DNA of 64,000 nt from Pseudoruegeria sp. SHC-113 (GCF_025376885.1 NZ_JAHUBR010000001.1:2666001-2730000), one strand, 5' to 3'; counted from the stretch's first letter, positions 19,250 to 28,670 are shown. Notes: generated from the letters alone by a model not told the origin. A program made the numbers and translations.

Positions 19250-20692
19250 TCAGTCTTTTGCGGCCTTGCGGCCTTGTTTTCGGATCGCGTCCACAACGCG
19301 CGACACATACGACCCTTTGGAGCCCTTTACCAAGATAACATCACCGGCATCCAGCAAATGATGCGCCTTGGCCACGAGCGCATCGGCTTCGGCGACCCAA
19401 TGGCCGCGTTTCTGCGGCGGCAGCGCATCCCAGAGGTGTTTCATGCGCGGGCCGACGCAGTGGATCAGGGTGAAGCTCTGCAGCGCGTCGTTCTGCGCCA
19501 GCGCGCGGTGCTGCGCGGCCTCGTCCTCGCCCAGTTCCAGCATGTCGCCCAGAATGGCGATGCGCCGCCCGCGCGAGACCTTGCCCAGCCCGTCCTTCGG
19601 CTTGCTGGCGGCCAGCACCTGAAAGGCGGCGGCCATGGACACCGGGTTGGCGTTGAAGGCGTCATCGATCAACTCGATGGCCAGATCATCCTCGGTCGGG
19701 TCAAGGATGATGATTTCCTTGGTGCCCCGCCCGGCCGGCGGCTGCCAAAGCGCCATGTCGGAGGCCGCAAGGCCGATGTCGCCGCCCACGGCCTCGACAC
19801 AAGCCAGAACACCGAGCGCGTTGAGCGCGAAATGCGGTGCGGGCAGTGAGAGCTTGAAGAGCACATGCTCGCCCGCTGCCGTGGCGCGGATCACCGTGGC
19901 TTCGGGGGAAAGTGCTACGGTTTCAAGCACGTAGTCGGCATCTTTCGCCGTCCCGAAACGGACTACCGTGGCCGCCTTTGCGGCGGCAACCTCAGCAAGG
20001 ATCGGAGCGGTGGGCACATCGGTGTTGAAGATCGCGGTGCCGCCTTCGGTGAGCCCCTCGAAGATCGACGCTTTCTCATGGGCGATCCCGTCAATCGACT
20101 CGAAGGCCTCCAGATGGGCGGGCGCGACGGTGGTGATCAGTGCCACATGGGGCGCGGCCATGCGCGACAGCGGTGCGATCTCGCCGGGGTGGTTCATGCC
20201 GATCTCGATCACGGCGAAATCGGCATCTGCGGGCAGGCGCGCCAGCGTGATCGGCACCCCCCAATGGTTGTTGAAGCTCTTCTCGGCGGCATGGACCTTG
20301 CCCTGCCGCTCCAAAACCGTGCGCAGCATTTCCTTGGTCGAGGTCTTACCCACAGAGCCTGTCACCCCGATCACCTTGGCGCGGCTGCGCGCCCGGCCTG
20401 CGCGGCCCAGATCTTCCAGCGCGGTGAGCACGTCAGCGACGAGCAGCAGCGGCGCATCCGCAGGCACCCCGTCGGGAATGCGAGAGACAAGCGCCGCGCC
20501 CGCACCCTTTTCCAGTGACTGTGCCACGAAATCATGCCCGTCGCGCACATCCTTCAGCGCCACGAACAGCTCGCCCGGCTCAATCGAGCGGGTGTCGATC
20601 GAGATGCCGCTTACCGCCCAATCGCCGCCGTGCGCCTCGCCACCAGTGGCCATTGCCGCGTCCTGCGCGCTCCAGAGGGGAGTGTTCATCAC
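19250..20692 (-). CDS. murF: UDP-N-acetylmuramoyl-tripeptide--D-alanyl-D-alanine ligase MurF
   Basis: 480 residues. Ligates D-Ala-D-Ala to the UDP-MurNAc tripeptide. P-loop VIGVTGSVGKTSTKEML, EIGMNHPGEI, FEGLTEGGTAIFN and DDAFNANPVSMAAA are MurF signatures. The ATG overlaps the murE stop by 4 bp. Confidence 0.97.
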   Translation of the reverse strand: MMNTPLWSAQDAAMATGGEAHGGDWAVSGISIDTRSIEPGELFVALKDVRDGHDFVAQSLEKGAGAALVSRIPDGVPADAPLLLVADVLTALEDLGRAGRARSRAKVIGVTGSVGKTSTKEMLRTVLERQGKVHAAEKSFNNHWGVPITLARLPADADFAVIEIGMNHPGEIAPLSRMAAPHVALITTVAPAHLEAFESIDGIAHEKASIFEGLTEGGTAIFNTDVPTAPILAEVAAAKAATVVRFGTAKDADYVLETVALSPEATVIRATAAGEHVLFKLSLPAPHFALNALGVLACVEAVGGDIGLAASDMALWQPPAGRGTKEIIILDPTEDDLAIELIDDAFNANPVSMAAAFQVLAASKPKDGLGKVSRGRRIAILGDMLELGEDEAAQHRALAQNDALQSFTLIHCVGPRMKHLWDALPPQKRGHWVAEADALVAKAHHLLDAGDVILVKGSKGSYVSRVVDAIRKQGRKAAKD

Positions 20693-22176
20693 AGCCTGCC
20701 TTCCAGCGCGGCCACCGCCACGCTTGCCTGTTCCGCATCGTCAAAGGGCAGCACATCGTCGCCGATCACCTGCCCGCTCTCATGGCCCTTGCCCGCGATC
20801 AGCAGCACGTCGCCGGGCTGCAGCGTGTCCACCGCGCGCAGGATCGCCTCGGCGCGGTCGCCCACCTCGGTGGCTTCGGGGCAGCCTTCCATCACCATGG
20901 CACGGATGCTCGCGGGCTCTTCGCTGCGCGGGTTGTCATCGGTCACGAAAACAACATCGGCATGCGCTGCCGCCGCCTGCCCCATCAGGCGCCGCTTGCC
21001 CTTGTCGCGATCCCCGCCCGCGCCGACGATCACCACGAGCCGCCCCATCACATGGGGGCGCATCGCTTTCAGTGCCGTGGCCACCGCATCCGGCGTATGT
21101 GCGTAATCCACAAACACCGCAGCGCCGTTTTCGCGCGTGGCGGCAAGCTGCATCCGGCCCCGCACGGTTGTCAGATCGCCCAGAACCTCGAAAACACGCG
21201 GCGCATCGGCCCCGGCGGCGATCACGAGGCCACAGGCCAGCAGCACGTTCTCGGCCTGAAAGCCGCCGATGAGGTTGAGCCGCGCGGTGTAGGCCTTGCC
21301 CTCGAACTGAAAGAGCAGATCCTGCCCCGTCGCATCAAAGCGCTGCGCGGTGAGGCGCAGATCCGCCCCCTGCCCGCGCCCGACGCGCAACACGCGCTGG
21401 CCGCGGCCTTCCGTGATGGCGCAGACCTCTTCGCCCTTGGGATCGTCGATGTTCACCACCGCCACACCCTCTTCGGGCAGCACGCGGGTGAAGAGCCCCA
21501 TCTTGGCCTCGAAATAGGCCTCGAAGGTCTCGTGGTAATCCAGATGATCTTGCGTGAAATTGGTGAACCCGGCCGCCGCCAGCCGCACGCCATCCAGCCG
21601 CCGCTGGGAAAGCCCATGCGAGGAAGCCTCCATCGCGGCATGGGTCACACCGGCGTCGGCGCATTGCGCCAGCGCCCGGTGCAGGGTGATCGGCTCCGGC
21701 GTGGTATGGGCGAGCGGCGCGGTGAAACTGCCCTCGACGCCCGTGGTGCCGAGGTTCACCGCCTCTTCGCCGAGAAGGTTCCAGATCTGGCGGCAGAAGG
21801 TCGCCACGCTTGTTTTGCCATTTGTACCGGTGACGGCGACCATGGTTTCGGGCTGCGCGGCAAACCAGAGCGCCGCAGCATAGGCCAGCGCGAGGCGCGG
21901 ATCTTCCACCACCACAAGCGCGGCCTCGCTTTGGGCAAGCTCTGCCTCTGCGATGCGCGCGCCTTCCGGATCGGTCAACACCGCGCCCGCGCCCATGCGC
22001 AGGGCGTATTGGATGAATTCTCCACCATGGATCTTGCTGCCCGGAAGGGCCGCGAAAAGATGGCCTTCCTTCACGGTCCGGCTGTCCACCGACAGCCCCG
22101 TGATCTGCGCGTCGCGCCCGCCCCGGGCATTGAGCCCAAGCGCCGCGAGCGATCTTGCCTCAGCCTGCCCGGCCAT
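20689..22176 (-). CDS. murE: UDP-MurNAc-L-Ala-D-Glu--2,6-diaminopimelate ligase MurE
   Basis: 495 residues. Adds the third amino acid of the stem peptide. P-loop VTGTNGKTSVATF; TTGVEGSF; EASSHGLSQRRLDG; the DNPR motif in VTDDNPRSEEP indicates meso-diaminopimelate, as expected for a Gram-negative wall. The order ftsI-murE-murF is canonical; murE begins 17 bp after ftsI. Confidence 0.97.
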   Translation of the reverse strand: MAGQAEARSLAALGLNARGGRDAQITGLSVDSRTVKEGHLFAALPGSKIHGGEFIQYALRMGAGAVLTDPEGARIAEAELAQSEAALVVVEDPRLALAYAAALWFAAQPETMVAVTGTNGKTSVATFCRQIWNLLGEEAVNLGTTGVEGSFTAPLAHTTPEPITLHRALAQCADAGVTHAAMEASSHGLSQRRLDGVRLAAAGFTNFTQDHLDYHETFEAYFEAKMGLFTRVLPEEGVAVVNIDDPKGEEVCAITEGRGQRVLRVGRGQGADLRLTAQRFDATGQDLLFQFEGKAYTARLNLIGGFQAENVLLACGLVIAAGADAPRVFEVLGDLTTVRGRMQLAATRENGAAVFVDYAHTPDAVATALKAMRPHVMGRLVVIVGAGGDRDKGKRRLMGQAAAAHADVVFVTDDNPRSEEPASIRAMVMEGCPEATEVGDRAEAILRAVDTLQPGDVLLIAGKGHESGQVIGDDVLPFDDAEQASVAVAALEGRL

Positions 22177-22193
22177 GCGCTCGCCCCTGTTCG

Positions 22194-23978
22194 TTAGTTC
22201 GAGGTGAGTGTTATCGCAACTTCCGGCAGGGGTGCAATCTGGGGCCGCACGCCAAGGAGCGGCGCGGTGCGCTCGATCAGCTCCGCCGCCACCGGCACAG
22301 CCGTCCAGCCCGCCGTGCGGCGCTCTTCGCCGAGGGCAAAAGTCTTGGGTTCATCCAGCGTCACGATCACCACGTATTTCGGGTCATCCGTCGGGAAAAC
22401 CGAGGCAAAGGTGGCAATTACGCGATCCTTGTAATAGCCGCCACCGGTTTCCTTCGGCTTGTCGGCGGTGCCGGTTTTGCCGCCCACCGAATAGCCTTCG
22501 ACCTTGCCAAAGCTCGCCGTGCCGCGATCCACCACCTGCCGCAGCATGTCGCGCAGGATGGCGGAAGTTTGCGCACTCACCACGCGCTCGCCGCGCTGGG
22601 GGCCTTCCTGCCGCAGAATCGTCGGCGTGATCCGCGTGCCGCCGTTGAGCACGCTTGCATAGCCTGCCGCCAGATGCAGCGGGCTCGCCGACAGCCCGTG
22701 GCCGTAGGAGATCGTCATCGTCGAGATGTCGGACCAGTTCTTGGGCAGAAGCGGCTTGGCGCTGGGGCCTTCCACGAGCTCAACTTCGGTGGGCTCGAAG
22801 AAACCGAGCTTCTTCATGAACTCCTGCTGGCGCGGGGTGCCGATCATCATCGCCATGCGGGCGGTGCCGATGTTGGAGGATTTCACGATCACATCCGTCA
22901 CGGACAGCTGCGGGCCGTAGTTCTTGAAATCGCGGATCCGGTGGCGGCCCCACGTCATCGGGCCGGTGGTGTCGACCATGGTGGAGGCATTCACCAGCCG
23001 TTCCTCTATGGCCTGCGCCGCGGTGAAGATCTTGAAAGTGGAACCCAATTCGTAAACGCCCTGCACCGCGCGGTTGAAGAGCGGGCTGTCAGAGGGCGAG
23101 CCTTCCACGGCGGGGCGCGGGCGGTTGTTGGGGTCGAAATCCGGCAGCGAGGTCATCGCGATGATCTCGCCGGTGTGGGCGTCAAGGATGATCCCCGTCG
23201 CGCCCTTGGCCTGCATCAGCTGCATGCCGCCGTTCAGCACATGGCGCATGGCGGCCTGCACCGTCAGATCGATCGACAGCTGCAGCGGCGCGCCCTGGTT
23301 GGCCGGATCGCGGAGGTAATCGTCAAAAATCTTCTCCACCCCCGCCACGCCGACGACTTCCGCCGAATGCACGCCTTCGCGCCCGAAGGAAGCGCCGCCA
23401 AGGATATGCGCGGCCAGTTTGCCGTTAGGATAAAGCCGCATCTCGCGGGGGCCAAACATGAGGCCCGGATCGCCGATGTCATGCACGGCTTGCATCTGCT
23501 CAGGGCTGATTTTCTTCTTGATCCACAGGAACTTGCGCTTGCCGGTGAAATCCTTCACCAGCCGCTCTTCCTTGAGGTCGGGGAAGATCTTCACCAGCTC
23601 CCGCGCCGCGCGTTCCTTGTCGATCATGATCGGCGGCTGCGCGTAAAGCGAATGGGTGAAAAGGTTCGTCGCCAGCACATTGCCGTTGCGGTCCACGATG
23701 TCGGAACGCTGCGCGAGGATCTCGGAGCCGGAGGCCGCCGCGCGGGGCTCGCGCGGCTCGATGGAGGCGATATGCGCCATGCGCACGCCCACCAGAGCAA
23801 AGGCGCAGACAAAGGCCGCGCCCAGAACCAGAAGCCGCCCTTCGGCCCGGTTGCGGGCCTTGTCGCGCATTTCCTCGTGGCGCTGGCGGATATTTTCCTT
23901 CTCGATTGCGTCGGGGTTTTCCCCTTTCGCCCGAGCCTCAAGAATACGCGCCAGCGGGCGCAGAGGGATGCGCGTCAT
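22194..23978 (-). CDS. ftsI: Septal penicillin-binding protein FtsI (PBP3)
   Basis: 594 residues. Monofunctional class B transpeptidase of the divisome. A cytoplasmic N-terminus (1-47) precedes one membrane helix (about 48-68). Periplasmic dimerisation domain. Active-site motifs in order: S-x-x-K in GSTFKIF, S-x-N in VKSSNIGTARM, and K-T-G in VGGKTGTADKP. The start overlaps the ftsL stop by 4 bp. Confidence 0.97.
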   Translation of the reverse strand: MTRIPLRPLARILEARAKGENPDAIEKENIRQRHEEMRDKARNRAEGRLLVLGAAFVCAFALVGVRMAHIASIEPREPRAAASGSEILAQRSDIVDRNGNVLATNLFTHSLYAQPPIMIDKERAARELVKIFPDLKEERLVKDFTGKRKFLWIKKKISPEQMQAVHDIGDPGLMFGPREMRLYPNGKLAAHILGGASFGREGVHSAEVVGVAGVEKIFDDYLRDPANQGAPLQLSIDLTVQAAMRHVLNGGMQLMQAKGATGIILDAHTGEIIAMTSLPDFDPNNRPRPAVEGSPSDSPLFNRAVQGVYELGSTFKIFTAAQAIEERLVNASTMVDTTGPMTWGRHRIRDFKNYGPQLSVTDVIVKSSNIGTARMAMMIGTPRQQEFMKKLGFFEPTEVELVEGPSAKPLLPKNWSDISTMTISYGHGLSASPLHLAAGYASVLNGGTRITPTILRQEGPQRGERVVSAQTSAILRDMLRQVVDRGTASFGKVEGYSVGGKTGTADKPKETGGGYYKDRVIATFASVFPTDDPKYVVIVTLDEPKTFALGEERRTAGWTAVPVAAELIERTAPLLGVRPQIAPLPEVAITLTSN

Positions 23979-24325
23979 GGCTGCTGCTCCACCATCCCGG
24001 CGACCTCGATCGGGTCGGTGATCGGAAGAAGCTCGGGCTGCGGATAGGCGACCTGATCGGTGGTGCCGAAATGGCCCGGCTCAAGCGGCAGCAGGCCCAG
24101 CGTGTCGAAGTTCAAGGCGGCCAGTTCACGCAGGCGTTCGGGGCGGTTCAGGTAGGCCCATTCGGCTTTCAGAACCGCAAGCCGCTCGCGTTTGGCCGCG
24201 ATCTGCCCCTGCAGGCGCTCCACCTTCTTGAGCGCCTCCTGCGTGGTGTAATTCTCGTGGTAGGCTTTGAAGGCCAGCCCCATCACGGCAAGGATCGTCA
24301 CGATATAAAGAATGTTACGCATCAA
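23975..24325 (-). CDS. ftsL: Cell division protein FtsL
   Basis: 116 residues. N-terminal membrane helix (about 4-22, [19 protein letters not shown]), then a coiled coil (about 30-70: [27 protein letters not shown]) ending in the [10 protein letters not shown] motif typical of alphaproteobacterial FtsL. The position between rsmH and ftsI with ATGA overlaps on both sides makes the assignment strong despite the low sequence conservation of the family. Confidence 0.93.
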   Translation of the reverse strand: MMRNILYIVTILAVMGLAFKAYHENYTTQEALKKVERLQGQIAAKRERLAVLKAEWAYLNRPERLRELAALNFDTLGLLPLEPGHFGTTDQVAYPQPELLPITDPIEVAGMVEQQP

Positions 24326-25326
24326 CGGCGCCCCCCTGCTTTTTTCTTGGCTCCCGGCAACCCCAGCACGGCCCGATCCACCGGGCCAGATGGCGCATCG
24401 GTGCGGATACCGACCCGCAGTTTCGCAGAGCGCGACCGCGGGTTTTCGGCCAGTTCCTGATCGTCCGGCCCGACGGCTTTGCGGGTCTTCATGGTGAATT
24501 GCGGCGCATCCTCGGCGGCTTCGGGCGCGTAGCGGTTGGCCCGCCCACCGCCGCCGGAGCGGGCCTGAAAGAAGCGCTTCACGATCCGGTCTTCCAGTGA
24601 ATGGAAGGTGACAACGGCCAGTTGCCCGCCGGGACGCAGGGCCCGCTCGGCGGCTTCAAGCCCTTCGACGAGCTGGCCGAATTCATCGTTCACATGGATG
24701 CGGATCGCCTGAAAGCTGCGTTTGGCCGGGTGGCTCTGGCCCGGTTTCGGGCGCGGCAGGCAGGATTCGATCACGCTGGCCAGTTGCAGGGTGCGGGTGA
24801 AGGGCTCGGCCTCCCGAGCCCGCACAATCGCGCGGGCAATCCGGCGCGAGGCGCGCTCCTCGCCAAAGAGATACAGCACATCGGCGATCTCTGCCTCGTC
24901 CGCCTCATTGACGAAATCCGCTGCCGAGAGGCCGGCCTGGCTCATGCGCATGTCGAGCGGGCCGTCCTTGTTGAAGGAAAACCCCCGCTCCGCCAGATCA
25001 AGCTGCATGGAAGAGACGCCCAGATCGAGCACCACGCCATCGAGCGGCGTGTCGTGGTAGGTATCCAGCTCGGAAAACGTGCCCTCGACGAGCTTCAGCC
25101 GGTCGCCATAATCGCCCACCCAGCCTTTCGCCATGTCGAAGGCCAGCGGGTCACGGTCCACGCCGATGACAAGATCCGCGCCCTCGGCCAACAGGCCCTT
25201 GGTGTAGCCCCCGGCCCCGAAAGTGCCGTCCAGCCAAGTGCCAGACACGGGCGCGACGGCCGCCAGAAGCGGACGCAGCAGAACGGGAATATGGGGAGCG
25301 TTAGCGGAGGAAGCGGCAGCGGCCAC
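24322..25326 (-). CDS. rsmH: 16S rRNA (cytosine(1402)-N(4))-methyltransferase RsmH (MraW)
   Basis: 334 residues. SAM-dependent methylation of C1402 in the ribosomal P site. N-terminus [16 protein letters not shown] loop [58 protein letters not shown] and the SRSAKLRVG end are all RsmH signatures. It lies 3 bp after mraZ. Confidence 0.97.
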   Translation of the reverse strand: MAAAASSANAPHIPVLLRPLLAAVAPVSGTWLDGTFGAGGYTKGLLAEGADLVIGVDRDPLAFDMAKGWVGDYGDRLKLVEGTFSELDTYHDTPLDGVVLDLGVSSMQLDLAERGFSFNKDGPLDMRMSQAGLSAADFVNEADEAEIADVLYLFGEERASRRIARAIVRAREAEPFTRTLQLASVIESCLPRPKPGQSHPAKRSFQAIRIHVNDEFGQLVEGLEAAERALRPGGQLAVVTFHSLEDRIVKRFFQARSGGGGRANRYAPEAAEDAPQFTMKTRKAVGPDDQELAENPRSRSAKLRVGIRTDAPSGPVDRAVLGLPGAKKKAGGRR

Positions 25327-25329
25327 GGC

Positions 25330-25830
25330 TCAATCCTCCTCGTCACCATCCAGATACTCGGAAGGATCTGTGTCCGGATCGAAGTCGTCATCCTCTTCGA
25401 GCCCTGCGTAGATCTCTTCGTCGTAGGTCTCCGGTTTCCAGATTTCGAACGTGTCGCCGTTGCCGGCGCACATCACGCCCGACTCAAGGCCAATCTTCTC
25501 GCGCAGGTTCTTGGGCAGAACGAGGCGGCCTGTGTCGTCGATCGTGGTTTCGATGGATTGGGTCATGTAGAGGCGTTGCAGCGCCTTGCGCTTCTTGGAA
25601 CCGCGCGGGAGCTTCGCGATCTTGCGCTCCACGCTGTCCATCGCCTCAACGGAAAAACATTCAAGGAAGCTGCGGCTTTCGCCACCGTAGACAACGATCA
25701 GCCGGGGCGCGTCGCCGCTTTTCCATTCGGGATCACAGGCTTCGAGCACACGACGAAACGGGGCCGGAATAGACATCCTGCCCTTCGTATCCACCTTGTT
25801 CAGGTGTTCGCCTCTAAAACTCGTCGCCAC
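25330..25830 (-). CDS. mraZ: Transcriptional regulator MraZ
   Basis: 166 residues from GTG 25830 (VATSFRGEHLNKVDTKGRMS); the ATG 38 codons upstream gives an N-terminus that does not look like MraZ. Two SpoVT/AbrB-like beta-barrel motifs: VDTKGRMSIPAPFRR and IDDTGRLVLPKNLREKI. The C-terminus is acidic (Asp/Glu-rich, about 140-166). MraZ forms ring oligomers and regulates its own dcw promoter by binding TGGG-type repeats. Confidence 0.92.
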   Translation of the reverse strand: MATSFRGEHLNKVDTKGRMSIPAPFRRVLEACDPEWKSGDAPRLIVVYGGESRSFLECFSVEAMDSVERKIAKLPRGSKKRKALQRLYMTQSIETTIDDTGRLVLPKNLREKIGLESGVMCAGNGDTFEIWKPETYDEEIYAGLEEDDDFDPDTDPSEYLDGDEED

Positions 25831-26555
25831 TGTCCCTCGCGGCCTCTCGCTGTTGTTCTGCGTTGCCCCGCGATGTGCGGGGCCCGGAATGGAAAACGGC
25901 GAATTGAGCTGCTGCCACTGCCCAATTCGCCGCCCTCGTCCCATCTCTGGGGTGTCCAGCTACGCGCGCCACCTGGGGGGATGTCTGCTCGCTCGCGCGC
26001 CGGATCTCTTGGTTCGATGAAATCGGGTGCCTGTATGAAACCTGACTTGGTGCCTTGTTCGGGGTTCTTTGTGTGCCCCTTGTGAGCCCGTCCTCATCGT
26101 GGGTTTAGGAATGGCATGGGAATTCATGGCAATCAACACCTAATTTTGGCACCCGGCCCAGATTTCGCCTGAATCCACAGGCACCAAATACAGGAAATCC
26201 ACCGCAAAACCGGGGTTTTTCACTAGATGTATGATTCGAAGAGGGGTGCGCCGCCTAGATATAGAGGCCGCGATTCCGGCCACTTTTTCCCAAATTTTTT
26301 CCGGCTTCAACCGGCGCGCAGGTGAGCTGTTGCCCGCAAGCCACGGAAAATGACACATTTTCGCCGTATTTGCGGCCTCACTCCCAATGAAACGGGGCAA
26401 ATTCCATGAGTCGAGGCCGAAAAAAGGGCGCGGCCTCCCGGCTGCGCCCCATGCGGGCAAATCTGTTCCCGCAAATTCCCATCTGCGCGGCTTTCACCCA
26501 CCTCGTGCCCATGATTTCCCAAGAGCAGCCCGGAGGCCGCCCCGGTTTCAGGCGA
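25831..26555. other. 725-bp upstream region of the dcw cluster, no gene seen
   Basis: It lies between mraZ and the end of mrp, both on the minus strand. Short open frames (for example 26140-26460) have no SD, no family features and unusual composition. The stretch 26093-26310 is AT-richer than the flanks and carries three GANTC sites. TGGGG occurs on the plus strand near 25948 and 25973, but regularly spaced MraZ boxes were not recognised. A gaggccg/cggcctc inverted repeat (26411-26435) lies about 120 bp past the mrp stop. Confidence 0.6.
26171..26276 (-). promoter_or_regulatory. Cluster of three GANTC (CcrM) sites upstream of mraZ
   Basis: GAATC at 26171-26175, GATTC at 26233-26237 and GATTC at 26272-26276. 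Three sites in 106 bp of GC-rich DNA suggests cell-cycle methylation control of the dcw promoter. The promoter itself was not pinned down. Confidence 0.45.
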
Positions 26556-27647
26556 TCAGGCCATGCCGCCGGCCACCAGCCGATGCGCCAGCCGCGCGTA
26601 GGCCTCTGCCGGTGCGCCCTCGCCCAGTGCCACGGGGCTGCCCGCATCGCCTGCCAGCCGCACATCCAGATCCAGCGGCATCTCGCCAAGGAAGGGCACG
26701 CCCAGCCTCTCGGCCTCGGCCCGAACACCGCCATGACCAAAGAGATGCGCCTCATGCCCACATTTGGGACATATATATGTGGACATATTCTCCACGAGCC
26801 CCAGAACCGGTGTGTTGAGCTTGCCGAACATGTCGAGCGCCTTGCGCGCATCCAGCAGCGCAACGTCCTGCGGGGTTGAAACAACGATGGCCCCGGTGAG
26901 TTGGGTTTTCTGGCACAACGTGAGCTGCACATCGCCCGTGCCCGGCGGCAAATCCACCAGCAGAACGTCTAGCTCACCCCAAGCCACCTGCGTGAGCATC
27001 TGCTGCAAGGCCCCCATCAGCATCGGCCCGCGCCAGACAACCGCTTGATCCGGGTCCACCATGAAGCCGATCGACATCAGCGTCACGCCATGGGCCTTCA
27101 GGGGAATGATCGTTTTGCCATCAGGCGAGGCCGGGCGCTGATTGATCCCCATCATGCGCGGCTGAGAAGGGCCGTAGATGTCGGCATCCAGCAGCCCCAC
27201 CTTGCGGCCCTGCTTCGCGAGTGCCACTGCAAGGTTGGAAGAAACGGTGGATTTGCCCACACCGCCCTTGCCGGAGCCAATGGCCAGAACGCGGTCCACG
27301 CCCGCCACCTGCATCGGCCCCTGTTGCGGTGTGGGATGGCGCCCCACCTTCAGGCTGGGCGCTACCCCTTGCGCGGGCGCGGGCGCGGGCTTTGGGGACG
27401 GGCCATGCGCTGTGAGCACGGCTGAAACCTGCGCCACACCGGGCAGCGCCCGCACCGCCGCCTCTGCCGCTGCACGCACTGGCTCCAGCGCACGGGCCGC
27501 CTCGGCGCTCTCCGCCTCGATGACGAACCGGACCGAGTCGCCCTCGACCTGCAGCGCGCGCACCAGATCTGCCGATATCACATCAGCAACACCCCCAGCG
27601 GTAACGCCGCGTAACGCCTTGACAACTTCTTCCCGCGAAACCGCCAT
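26556..27647 (-). CDS. apbC: Iron-sulfur cluster carrier protein Mrp/ApbC
   Basis: 363 residues. ParA/MinD-like P-loop ATPase that carries or transfers Fe-S clusters. N-terminal MIP18 (DUF59-like) domain 1-85, Ala/Pro linker, then deviant Walker A GSGKGGVGKSTVSSNLA near 127, LDADIYGPSQPRMMG, LLVDLPPGTGDVQLTL and the cluster-binding CxxC in TYICPKCGHE near 290. It stands alone; 244 bp separate its start from ccaF1, which runs the other way. Confidence 0.95.
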   Translation of the reverse strand: MAVSREEVVKALRGVTAGGVADVISADLVRALQVEGDSVRFVIEAESAEAARALEPVRAAAEAAVRALPGVAQVSAVLTAHGPSPKPAPAPAQGVAPSLKVGRHPTPQQGPMQVAGVDRVLAIGSGKGGVGKSTVSSNLAVALAKQGRKVGLLDADIYGPSQPRMMGINQRPASPDGKTIIPLKAHGVTLMSIGFMVDPDQAVVWRGPMLMGALQQMLTQVAWGELDVLLVDLPPGTGDVQLTLCQKTQLTGAIVVSTPQDVALLDARKALDMFGKLNTPVLGLVENMSTYICPKCGHEAHLFGHGGVRAEAERLGVPFLGEMPLDLDVRLAGDAGSPVALGEGAPAEAYARLAHRLVAGGMA

Positions 27648-27891
27648 TTCTGAGTCCTTTCCACTGTTTCAGCCCCTAGGTGTGCCCCTTCTGCCAAAGG
27701 GGCAAGAGGACACAACGGCCCGCGCGCAAAAAACCAACCATTTGATTAAAAAATAGGTCAGCACGACATATGCATTTGCTGCATAGCAGCGTTGATCCGG
27801 TTTGGGATTGTGCATCTGCAGCATTCACCTAAATTAGTTCTCGTTAGCGCAATCGAGCGTATCCGAACAAAACCGAAGAAGAGACGAGCCC
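27648..27891 (+). promoter_or_regulatory. Divergent upstream region of ccaF1 and mrp
   Basis: The stretch 27735-27850 is much AT-richer than its neighbours and must hold the ccaF1 promoter. In Rhodobacter sphaeroides the corresponding operon is driven by heat-shock sigma factors RpoHI/RpoHII. Candidate elements such as ttgatc (27792-27797) or ttggga (27802-27807) were not matched to a convincing -10, so the exact promoter is left open. Short inverted words (ctgcatagcag at 27779-27789) are present. Confidence 0.45.
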
Positions 27892-28107
27892 ATGGCTATC
27901 GCATCGAACATCACCACCGTGAATGCTGGCGCATTCGACCGCATCCAGGCCGCATTCGGCGCCCTGTCTGAGCGTGTCGCCCAGTACAAGCTGTACCGCG
28001 CCACGATCAACGAACTGCAAGAGCTCTCCAACCGTGAGCTCGCTGATCTGGGCATCTCCCGCTCGATGATCAAGCGCCTCGCCTACGAGGCGGCCTACAA
28101 GAACTGA
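27892..28107 (+). CDS. ccaF1: DUF1127 small protein, CcaF1-like, leading the hairpin sRNA array
   Basis: 71 residues. The C-terminal half has the DUF1127 core: TINELQELSNRELADLGISRSMIKRLAYEAAY. The N-terminal half is alpha-helical. In Rhodobacter sphaeroides the equivalent protein (RSP_6037, CcaF1) is an RNA-binding protein co-transcribed with the CcsR sRNAs and affecting their maturation. Here too it is followed immediately by hairpins with CCTCCTCCC loops (from 28122), 14 bases after the stop. Basic residues and small size fit RNA binding; function here is by homology and synteny. Confidence 0.9.
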   Translation: MAIASNITTVNAGAFDRIQAAFGALSERVAQYKLYRATINELQELSNRELADLGISRSMIKRLAYEAAYKN

Positions 28108-28119
28108 GTTTCCTTTCGG

Positions 28120-28191
28120 GTGCCCCGCTCCTCCTCCCTTGGGGCCCCTGAAAATCGGCGGTGACGCGCTCCTCCTCCCTGCGTCACCGCC
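28120..28191 (+). ncRNA. CcsR-like sRNA module 1 (two hairpins)
   Basis: Hairpin a: gcccc...ggggc stem 28122-28145, motif CCTCCTCCC 28130-28138. Hairpin b: 11-bp stem ggcggtgacgc / gcgtcaccgcc (28157-28191), motif 28171-28179. Motif spacing 41. Expected to be cut from the ccaF1 transcript. Confidence 0.85.
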
Positions 28192-28338
28192 CCAGATACC
28201 GGGCACATGCCCGTGTGATGCAACGGATCCCTCTCCTCCTCCCTGGGATCCCGCGCAAACGCGAAGGATCCCCTCCTCCTCCCTGGGATCCCAAGCTCTC
28301 ATCGGTGGCACCCCTCCTCCTCCCTGGGTGTCACCGAT
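28192..28338 (+). ncRNA. CcsR-like sRNA module 2 (three hairpins)
   Basis: A linker hairpin cgggc-acat-gcccg (about 28200-28213) precedes three motif hairpins: 28225-28251 (stem ggatccc/gggatcc, motif 28235-28243), 28266-28291 (same ggatccc stem, motif 28275-28283) and 28301-28338 (13-bp stem with one G-U, motif 28316-28324). The two ggatccc hairpins are near-identical neighbours, which suggests a recent hairpin duplication. Confidence 0.85.
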
Positions 28339-28452
28339 CCAGTTTTCTCGGGGCGTCCGGCGGCTCCGAACATGGTTGCGAAAGGCCCTCTCCTCCTCCC
28401 TGGGCCTTGCGTGAACCGCGGCAGCCCCCCTCCTCCTCCCTGGGGCTGCCGC
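28339..28452 (+). ncRNA. CcsR-like sRNA module 3 (two hairpins)
   Basis: GC-rich linker 28339-28373, then hairpin a 28374-28417 (ggtt...aaggccc / gggcctt...aacc, motif 28392-28400) and hairpin b 28418-28452 (11-bp stem gcggcagcccc / ggggctgccgc, motif 28432-28440). Motif spacing 40. Confidence 0.85.
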
Positions 28453-28563
28453 ACAAGTTTCCGGGGGCCTCGTGCTCCCACCGGTATGCGGCAGGCCCTC
28501 TCCTCCTCCCTAGGCCTGCGAGCATGTCAGCGATGGCGCCCTCCTCCTCCCTGGCGCTATCGC
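28453..28563 (+). ncRNA. CcsR-like sRNA module 4 (two hairpins)
   Basis: Linker 28453-28485, hairpin a 28486-28525 (atgc...gcaggcc / ggcctgc...gcat, motif 28502-28510) and hairpin b 28530-28563 (gcgatggcgcc / ggcgctatcgc with a G-U pair, motif 28543-28551). Motif spacing 41. Confidence 0.85.
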
Positions 28564-28670
28564 ACCAAATTCCGGGGCTTTCACCCCGACATGGTTACGC
28601 GGCCTCCTTCCTCCTCCCTGAGGCCACGTGAACCGAGCGGCGGCGTCTCCTCCTCCCTGACGCCGCCGCT
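28564..28670 (+). ncRNA. CcsR-like sRNA module 5 (two hairpins)
   Basis: The linker has a small hairpin ggggctttcacccc (28574-28587). Hairpin a 28593-28634 (ggttacg...ggcct / aggcc...cgtgaacc, motif 28610-28618), hairpin b 28636-28670 (12-bp agcggcggcgtc / gacgccgccgct, motif 28649-28657). Motif spacing 39. Confidence 0.85.

Noticed and set aside
26140-26460. 106-codon minus-strand frame upstream of mraZ
   Set aside because: No SD, no domain and it spans an AT-rich promoter-like region with GANTC sites.
28139-28631. Plus-strand open frames rich in Pro/Ser-Ser-Leu through the array
   Set aside because: They are translations of the repeated ctcctcctccc and have no SD or conserved start.
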